This document shows, piece by piece, positions 1 to 4,962 of a stretch of 7,463 nt of DNA. The DNA is from an uncultured Bacteroidota bacterium (GTDB lineage Bacteria; Bacteroidota; Bacteroidia; 2-12-FULL-35-15). Both the position numbers and the translations under genes were made by a program. Within the stretch, counting starts at the first letter, position 1. Each line of letters begins with the position of its first letter. The stretch lies in assembly GCA_903889605.1 (NCBI GenBank), contig CAISYK010000593.1, positions 1-7,463 on the forward strand, written 5' to 3'. The notes below the pieces were generated by a model. It made no database searches and was not told the DNA's origin. It saw nothing but the letters and a program-made list of their open reading frames with translations.

Positions 1-343
1 CAATTTCGAGTTCTTTTATTGATTCTATACAGATATTCTTCATTTTAGAAATCATTTCCGGCAATAAATCAAGATTTGTTTCATTTGCTGCATACTCTTC
101 AATAAGTTTTATCTCGCTTTCCAGTTCTTTAATTCCCATAAATGAAAAAGAAGGTTTCATTTTGTGGGCTGTTGCCCGAAGTGATTTCCATTCCTTTGAG
201 TCCAAATATTTTTCAAGATTACTGATCTCTTTAGGTGTTTGATCCATAAAAACCGATATCATTTCATTTATGAATTCATTGCTTCCATTGGAAAGTTTTT
301 TCAAATAAGTCAAATCGATGTGTTTGTTGGCTACTGCTTCCAT
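1..343 (-). CDS. Stand-alone Hpt (histidine phosphotransfer) domain protein, 3' end outside window
   Basis: Reading leftward from the ATG at 343-341 gives 114 codons with no stop before the window edge, so the C-terminus is missing. The frame begins MEAVANKHIDLTYLKKL and contains the Hpt signature AHKMKPSF around residues 59-66. His60 (codon 166-164) is the expected phospho-accepting histidine, followed by the usual K-x-K and small residues. The rest is amphipathic helix, as expected of a four-helix-bundle Hpt; such proteins are usually about 100-130 residues, so little is missing. There is no catalytic domain. It should shuttle phosphate between receiver domains in the cytoplasm. It lies 54 bp downstream of the hybrid kinase on the same strand with no terminator between, so the C-terminal receiver of that kinase is the most likely donor (inferred). 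The leader before the ATG is a run of A without a clear Shine-Dalgarno. Confidence 0.9.
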   Translation of the reverse strand, partial: MEAVANKHIDLTYLKKLSNGSNEFINEMISVFMDQTPKEISNLEKYLDSKEWKSLRATAHKMKPSFSFMGIKELESEIKLIEEYAANETNLDLLPEMISKMKNICIESIKELEI

Positions 344-397
344 TTTTTTTAGGTTTTAGATTTATTTTTAGATGAATTATTTTTACTGCTCTGCTCA
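344..397 (-). other. Short intergenic linker between hybrid kinase and Hpt gene
   Basis: These 54 AT-rich bases contain no hairpin followed by a T-run on the minus strand and no recognisable promoter. The stretch next to the Hpt start is an A-rich leader. Co-transcription of the two genes is the simplest reading. Confidence 0.6.
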
Positions 398-2839
398 TTA
401 TTTGCTGATTGGCTGAAGTGATGCACTTTTTTTAAGTACCGAAACTATTTTGGAGTATAATACTGATGAATCAAAAGGTTTAGAAATATAACCATCCATC
501 CCCGCTTTAATGCATTTTTCAGATTCACCAGCAAGGGCATGTGCAGTCATGGCCATAATCGGCGTGACGCGTTTCTCGGGAGATGACTTTTCCCTTATAT
601 GCTGAGTGGCTTCATATCCGTCCATCTCAGGCATCTGAATATCCATTAATATTAAATCGAAATTCTTTTTCTCTAATTTGTCAATTGCTATTAATCCGTT
701 CTCTGCTGTGTCTACTTTCATTTTCCAATCTGACAGAACTTTTTTCGCAAGTATTTGATTCAATAAATTATCTTCAACCAGTAAAACACTCAACCCTTCT
801 AAATCGGTGCCTTCAATATTTTTTTCTTCATTTTTGTTATCTGATTCGGGCTCATAGTTTTTTTTGAATTTTAGAATAAAACTAAATATGGATCCCTCGC
901 CGACTTTACTTTGGACTGAAATAGTTCCGCCTTGTAATTCTACCAACTGCTTAGCTATTGCAAGTCCTAATCCAGTACCGCCGTATTTCCTGGTAGTTTC
1001 ATTGCTGATCTGGGTAAATGCTTTAAATAAAGAATTTACCTTGTCTTCTGGAATTCCTATACCGGTATCAATTATCGAAAATTTCAGTTCCACATCATCA
1101 CCAGCCTCAGACAGCAGATCAACAGTTATTTTCACTTCCCCCTGGGTTGTAAATTTTATTCCATTTCCAACAAGATTTAATAAAATTTGATTCAAACGGG
1201 TTGGATCGCCGATTAAATTATCAGGAATATTTTTTTCAATTTTTGTTGATAAACGAATATTCTTCTCGCTTGATTTTGGAAGCAATAATTCGGTAACGGT
1301 GGACACAGCCTGTGACAACCGGAAATTAATTTGTTCGAAAACCAATTTCCCCGATTCTATTTTTGAAAAGTCTAATATATCATTGATGATAACAAGAAGA
1401 TTTTTACCCGAAGTTTTAACCGCATCGATGTATTGTTTTTGATCAGGCGTGAGGCTGGTTTTTAATAATAAATCGGTAAATCCAATTACGGCATTCATTG
1501 GAGTACGAATTTCATGACTCATGTTTGCCATAAACTGAGCTTTCACTTTCATTGACTCTTCCAGGTCTTTTTTAGCTTTAGTCAATTCGGTAAGAGTTTT
1601 ATTCACCTGGTTTAACGATTGTTCAGCAATTTTATTAGCTTCAACTAATTCCTCTTCTATTTGTTTTCTATCAGAAATGTCAGTTTCAATCGCAATAATT
1701 CTTTCTAATTCTCCTTCTTTTCCAAGTATTGGGGTAGCAGTAGTAATTACCCAGTAGCTTTTACCCTCCTTTGTGTAATTGGTGTTTTCAAAAGTGACAG
1801 GTTTTTTATCTTTCAGTATAGTTTCGAATGTGTTTTTTTGTTGTGTAATCTGTCTGCCGTTACTGCCCCTCAGTATACCAATAGATTTGCCCTGCAAATC
1901 AACTAACGTATAACCCGTAAGCCTCGTAAAACCTTCGTTTACCCATTCGATTTTTTGATTTTTGTCAATTATTACCACAGAGTTATATGATTGAGTTGCG
2001 GCAAGCACCAGCTTTTCTAATTCTTCTTTATGTGCGTTTTCGGTTACATCCTGAATGGTTCCTATAACCTTTACCGCCTCCCCCGCTTTGTTATCTATTA
2101 CTTTATATTTACCATGTACTGTTTTTATTTTTTTATCAGAACTAATGATTCTGAAATATAAATCAACAGGTGTATGTTTTGTTTTTGCTTCTAATAATTT
2201 TGTACGCACAAAATCCCTGTCTGCAGGATGTCCCATCTCATAAATTGTATCCCTTGTAATTTTTGTAGTTTGCGGGTTGATTCCGTAAATTCGATAAAGT
2301 TCATCTGACATGAAAACAGTTTCCTTTTCAATATCCCATTCCCAGCTCCCGATATGCGCCAGCTGCTGTGCTTCTGAAAGTTTTAACTGTTCATTCAATA
2401 AATCTTCGGTTTTCTTTTCTAATGTTTTTGTATTCTCCGATAGGTCTTTTAAGAGTTTAAACCTTTCGATACTATAATTAATGGAACGGCTTAATTCTTT
2501 TCCTCTGATATTTCCCTTTTCCAAAAAGTCCTGAGCGCCTATTTTCATGGCTTTTATTCCTAATCTTTCATCCTCAAGACCGGTAAGAACAATGATAGGA
2601 GTATTAGGGGAGTGCTCATAAACTTTTTTAATTGTGTCTAACCCTGAACTGTCGGGTAATGTAAGATCCAGAATGATAATATCAAAAGTGCTTTTAGATA
2701 ACAATTCCAGGCCTTTATTTAATTGATCAGCAGATGAAAATGTATATTTATCACCATACGCATCTTTTAAATAAATGTCGATCAAACGAGCATCGCCCGG
2801 ATTGTCTTCAATTACTAATATTTTAATTTTTTCTTCCAT
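398..2839 (-). CDS. Hybrid sensor histidine kinase, REC-PAS-PAS-HisKA-HATPase-REC
   Basis: 813 residues with no membrane segment or signal peptide, so cytoplasmic. An N-terminal receiver (about 5-125) has the acidic pair E11/D12, phospho-acceptor Asp58 in ILDLTLPD, T86 and K108; K108 is followed by G instead of the usual P. A coiled linker (128-156) leads to two PAS domains (about 157-268 and 275-391), then a second coil (393-435). HisKA has His442 in MSHEIRTPMN. The HATPase has the N box (N555, N559), G1 box DTGIGIP (591-597) and G2 box GGTGLGLAI (620-628). The C-terminal receiver (about 682-805) has E689/D690, Asp733 in LMDIQMPEMDG, T765 and K787-P788. All catalytic residues are present; the N box reads NGIKF where NAIKF is usual. 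It should autophosphorylate on His442 and pass phosphate to Asp733, then probably to the Hpt protein encoded next. The N-terminal receiver can take phosphate from another kinase. The ATG at 2839 sits directly before the first receiver strand, supporting this start. Confidence 0.95.
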   Translation of the reverse strand: MEEKIKILVIEDNPGDARLIDIYLKDAYGDKYTFSSADQLNKGLELLSKSTFDIIILDLTLPDSSGLDTIKKVYEHSPNTPIIVLTGLEDERLGIKAMKIGAQDFLEKGNIRGKELSRSINYSIERFKLLKDLSENTKTLEKKTEDLLNEQLKLSEAQQLAHIGSWEWDIEKETVFMSDELYRIYGINPQTTKITRDTIYEMGHPADRDFVRTKLLEAKTKHTPVDLYFRIISSDKKIKTVHGKYKVIDNKAGEAVKVIGTIQDVTENAHKEELEKLVLAATQSYNSVVIIDKNQKIEWVNEGFTRLTGYTLVDLQGKSIGILRGSNGRQITQQKNTFETILKDKKPVTFENTNYTKEGKSYWVITTATPILGKEGELERIIAIETDISDRKQIEEELVEANKIAEQSLNQVNKTLTELTKAKKDLEESMKVKAQFMANMSHEIRTPMNAVIGFTDLLLKTSLTPDQKQYIDAVKTSGKNLLVIINDILDFSKIESGKLVFEQINFRLSQAVSTVTELLLPKSSEKNIRLSTKIEKNIPDNLIGDPTRLNQILLNLVGNGIKFTTQGEVKITVDLLSEAGDDVELKFSIIDTGIGIPEDKVNSLFKAFTQISNETTRKYGGTGLGLAIAKQLVELQGGTISVQSKVGEGSIFSFILKFKKNYEPESDNKNEEKNIEGTDLEGLSVLLVEDNLLNQILAKKVLSDWKMKVDTAENGLIAIDKLEKKNFDLILMDIQMPEMDGYEATQHIREKSSPEKRVTPIMAMTAHALAGESEKCIKAGMDGYISKPFDSSVLYSKIVSVLKKSASLQPISK

Positions 2840-2875
2840 GGGAAGTTAAATTGTATTTTAAAATTTTATTAATTC

Positions 2876-2972
2876 TGTCATCCCGGGTTATTTACGAGGG
2901 ATCTTGTATTAATAATGATGCTGCTTGTTACTGTCAAGTTCCCTCTTGGCTATACAGCCAATCGGGATGACA
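2876..2972. repeat. Palindrome-ended ~98-bp repeat, copy A (MITE-like)
   Basis: The 97-bp unit begins TGTCATCCCG (2876-2885) and ends CGGGATGACA (2963-2972), a perfect 10-bp terminal inverted repeat. It aligns along its whole length with copy B at 3020-3117, sharing blocks such as TTTACGAGGGATCTTG, AATAATGAT and TTGGCTA. Inside is a perfect hairpin, TTGGCT (2946-2951), loop ATAC, AGCCAA (2956-2961). It encodes no protein. No convincing target-site duplication flanks it. Size, inverted ends and several nearby relatives resemble a non-autonomous mobile repeat or dispersed palindromic unit. Confidence 0.8.
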
Positions 2973-3019
2973 TCACCTTTAAAAGCTGCCTATAATAATT
3001 ACCTAACTATTATCCCTTA

Positions 3020-3117
3020 TGTTATCCCGAGTTTTTTACGAGGGATCTTGTTTTTAATAATGATACAGCTTGTTGTCGTATAGTTCCCCCTTGGCTAAAC
3101 AGTCAATCAAGAAGACA
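3020..3117. repeat. Palindrome-ended ~98-bp repeat, copy B
   Basis: This 98-bp unit is in the same orientation as copy A and begins TGTTATCCCG, but its right end has decayed to AAGAAGACA, so the terminal inverted repeat is imperfect. The internal hairpin is kept as TTGGCT (3091-3096), loop AAAC, AGTCAA (3101-3106), with a G-T wobble replacing one G-C pair. It ends 3 bp from the stop codon of the HAMP kinase at 3121, so it sits exactly at that gene's 3' end. Confidence 0.8.
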
Positions 3118-3120
3118 TAG

Positions 3121-4710
3121 TTATTTTCCTTTTATCGTAAAATAAAAAGCAGAACCTTTATCCACTTCCGATTCAACCCAAATCTTTCCTCCATGCAGTT
3201 CTACAATTTTTTTACAAATTGCTAAACCCATGCCAACTCCAGGATATTTATCTTTAGAATGGAGGCGGTTAAAAATCAGAAATATTTTTTCAGTATATTC
3301 TTTAGGTATTCCAATGCCGTTATCTTTTACTGAAAATAAATATTCATTATTTTCTTTTTTGCCGGATATCTCTATTTCCGGACTTTTTGTATTCCTGAAT
3401 TTTACTGCATTTGAAATTAAATTCTGAAATAATTGGGCTATTAACACAGGGTCTCCGTCAATATCCGGCAATATATCAATCTTAAATACTGCATTATTTT
3501 CTTTTATTTGACTGCTTAAATCCTTTAAAACATTACCTAATAAAAGATTAAGATGTATCCGTTCAAAAGGTTTGACATTATTAACACGTGAATATTCCAA
3601 CAGGCTGTGAATAAGATTCCTCATCCTTTCCGTACCTTCAACAGCAAACGCTATAAATTCTTTTGCATCCTTATCGAGTTTATCCTTATATCTGCTTTCT
3701 AATAATTGAACATAGCTAGTTACCATCCTCAGAGGCTCCTGTAAATCATGAGATGCTATGTATGCAAACTGTTCCAGCTCACTATTGGAACGAACTAATT
3801 CTATTGATTTTTGTTTCAATTCATCTTCTGCCTTACTTTTTTGATTTAGTCCATTCTGCAGATCATCCACCATTTTATTAAATGCCAGTGCCAGATGGCC
3901 AATTTCATCCTTGGAGAATACTTCTGCCCGTTCGCTAAAATCAACTTTTGAAACTTTATCCGCAATCCTTACTATCTCTTTTATACCACTTGTAATTTGA
4001 ATACTTATAGAAAAAGCAAAAATTAATCCTACTAAGCAAAACACTATTGCTACTACAAATAATACTTCTAAAATTTCACTTTCGAGCCACCTTGCACCTT
4101 CGCCAAGAGTAAAAGAAAATCTATCTTCCAATACAGTTAATTGGTCATCGATTATGCTTATTTCTGCAACAATTTCATGCAATTTAGTGGGGGATGTATA
4201 TTCAGAATGTATTTCATTATGAAGCTTCTCGCCAACAGGTATTAATTTAGGTATAATTGAATCTCCTTCTATCCAGGTGTTTATTGCTTTACTGACATAC
4301 ATATTATTCTTAAACCGGGTGAAAAGTTTTATCATCCCATCGGCATCTTTCGGATGATTATGTCCCTCGATAAAAGCATTATGAGCTTTTTCAATGTTTG
4401 GTTCATTACATATCAATTCCACAAGCGCTTTATGATAAGCAAATGGAACTTTCATGAACTCCTGAAATTGCTTATAATCGGCTTCATTGTGCGTGTTTGA
4501 ATACTTTTCCAGATGATAAACTGCATCTTTTTGTGCCTTCGACCATAAGCTTTCAGCACCAATAAATGCTCTCAAAGAAGAAAGTGTACTAATGGAAAAC
4601 CACAAGGTGAATAACCCAAGCGTTATAAGAAGCGCTACTGTGCCGACAACACAATAAAGTTTTTTTGTGATGGAAACGTTTTTCAGCCGATCAAAAATTT
4701 TAATTTTCAT
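3121..4710 (-). CDS. Two-TM HAMP sensor histidine kinase with phytochrome-type H-box
   Basis: 529 residues from the ATG at 4710. The frame stays open to another ATG at 4791, but those 27 extra codons lie mostly inside repeat copy C, so the start MKIKIFDRLKNVS is preferred. TM1 is at about 17-40, an extracytoplasmic, largely helical region of about 170 residues follows (containing the motifs EGHNHP and GEGARWLE), TM2 is about 213-237 and HAMP about 231-285. A short coil leads to HisKA with His321 in ASHDLQEPLR. The HATPase has N430/N434, the G1 box DNGIGIP (463-469) and the G2 box GVGMGLAI (491-498). All key residues are present. The protein has no receiver and no PAS domain, so it needs a separate receiver partner. 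Its core is about 73 % identical without gaps to that of the upstream kinase. The signal sensed by the periplasmic domain is unknown. Confidence 0.93.
   Translation of the reverse strand: MKIKIFDRLKNVSITKKLYCVVGTVALLITLGLFTLWFSISTLSSLRAFIGAESLWSKAQKDAVYHLEKYSNTHNEADYKQFQEFMKVPFAYHKALVELICNEPNIEKAHNAFIEGHNHPKDADGMIKLFTRFKNNMYVSKAINTWIEGDSIIPKLIPVGEKLHNEIHSEYTSPTKLHEIVAEISIIDDQLTVLEDRFSFTLGEGARWLESEILEVLFVVAIVFCLVGLIFAFSISIQITSGIKEIVRIADKVSKVDFSERAEVFSKDEIGHLALAFNKMVDDLQNGLNQKSKAEDELKQKSIELVRSNSELEQFAYIASHDLQEPLRMVTSYVQLLESRYKDKLDKDAKEFIAFAVEGTERMRNLIHSLLEYSRVNNVKPFERIHLNLLLGNVLKDLSSQIKENNAVFKIDILPDIDGDPVLIAQLFQNLISNAVKFRNTKSPEIEISGKKENNEYLFSVKDNGIGIPKEYTEKIFLIFNRLHSKDKYPGVGMGLAICKKIVELHGGKIWVESEVDKGSAFYFTIKGK
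3124..3780 (-). repeat. Duplicated kinase core, downstream paralogue
   Basis: The last 219 codons of the HAMP kinase, from ELEQFAY to the C-terminus, align with 4972-5628 of the upstream kinase at about 73 % amino-acid identity with no gaps (159 matches by hand count). Many synonymous positions differ, for example around the H-box, so the duplication is not recent. It is a protein-level paralogy, distinct from the short DNA repeats in the gaps. Confidence 0.85.
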
Positions 4711-4725
4711 GTTGCTTAATGTTTC

Positions 4726-4824
4726 TGTTATCCCGAAGAGCCGATTTTTCGGTGATGAAGCATCTTCTTTTCCTTTGAGAAGATTCTTCATCCTTCCAAA
4801 AAAACGGAAGGATTCTGAATGACA
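4726..4824. repeat. ~99-bp palindromic repeat, copy C (second subfamily), overlapping a false upstream start
   Basis: The unit begins TGTTATCCCG and ends TGAATGACA, matching the termini of copies A and B, but has a different interior. It contains a perfect 8-bp hairpin, ATCCTTCC (4790-4797), loop AAAAAAAC, GGAAGGAT (4806-4813), and a smaller one, CCGA-TTTT-TCGG, at 4741-4752. The ATG at 4791-4789 that could extend the HAMP kinase lies in the stem of the first hairpin. No T-run follows the hairpin on the minus strand, so it does not look like an intrinsic terminator. Confidence 0.8.
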
Positions 4825-4842
4825 TTTTAATCTTTCTCTTTC

Positions 4843-4941
4843 TGTTATCCCAAACAGCCGCTTTTTCGGCTATGAAGAGTCTGCTTTATATTTGCGAAGA
4901 TTCTCCATCCTTTCAAAAAAACAGAAAGATTATAAATGACA
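4843..4941. repeat. ~99-bp palindromic repeat, copy D (second subfamily)
   Basis: This unit is a diverged direct copy of 4726-4824, of the same 99-bp length. It begins TGTTATCCCA and ends ATAAATGACA, with shared blocks such as CTTTTTCGG-like, GAAGATTCT and CAAAAAAACAGAAAGAT-like. The hairpin at 4907-4930 is degenerate; on the minus-strand transcript most mismatches become G-U wobbles, leaving roughly 7 of 8 pairs. Both C and D are preceded by TTTC. Confidence 0.78.
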
Positions 4942-4962
4942 GGTTATGTACTTCACAAAATA

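Larger units (their letters stand above)
2840..3120. other. 281-bp intergenic region holding two diverged ~98-bp repeats
   Basis: No ORF of note or RNA gene is visible. The space consists of two related repeats (2876-2972 and 3020-3117) separated by 47 bp of AT-rich sequence, plus 36 bp of A/T-rich leader before the hybrid kinase ATG. I searched the minus strand for a Bacteroidota-type TAnnTTTG element and found none. A sigma-70-like promoter cannot be argued convincingly in the 36-bp leader. Both neighbours run leftward, so any read-through transcript crosses both repeats. Confidence 0.7.
4711..4962. other. 252-bp gap between the two kinases, almost entirely repeat sequence
   Basis: The gap lies between the preferred start at 4710 and the stop of the upstream kinase at 4963. 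It is occupied by two tandem 99-bp units (4726-4824 and 4843-4941) separated by 18 bp. Only about 15 bp separate the nearer unit from the ATG at 4710, so little room remains for an independent promoter outside the repeats. No intrinsic terminator or RNA gene is recognisable. Confidence 0.7.

Noticed and set aside
583..2243. Plus-strand open frames opposite the hybrid kinase (583-867, 864-1190, 2055-2243)
   Set aside because: Each lies wholly within the antisense of a gene with intact conserved motifs, and their translations show no recognisable domain.
2840..2890. Sigma-70-like promoter (ATGACA with TAAAAT or TACAAT) upstream of the hybrid kinase
   Set aside because: Spacings are about 15 or 20 bp, the region is generally AT-rich and the -35 match is part of the repeat terminus, so the match is not convincing.
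2876..2972. Target-site duplication flanking repeat copy A
   Set aside because: Immediate flanks (ATTC on the left, TCAC on the right) do not match, and no consistent flanking duplication is seen for copies B, C or D.
2840..3120. CRISPR array
   Set aside because: There are only two units per gap, they are ~98 bp long and diverged, and there are no regular spacers.
4726..4941. Intrinsic terminator after the MASE1 kinase
   Set aside because: The stems are AT-rich in part and are not followed by a T-run on the minus strand; the hairpins belong to dispersed repeats.
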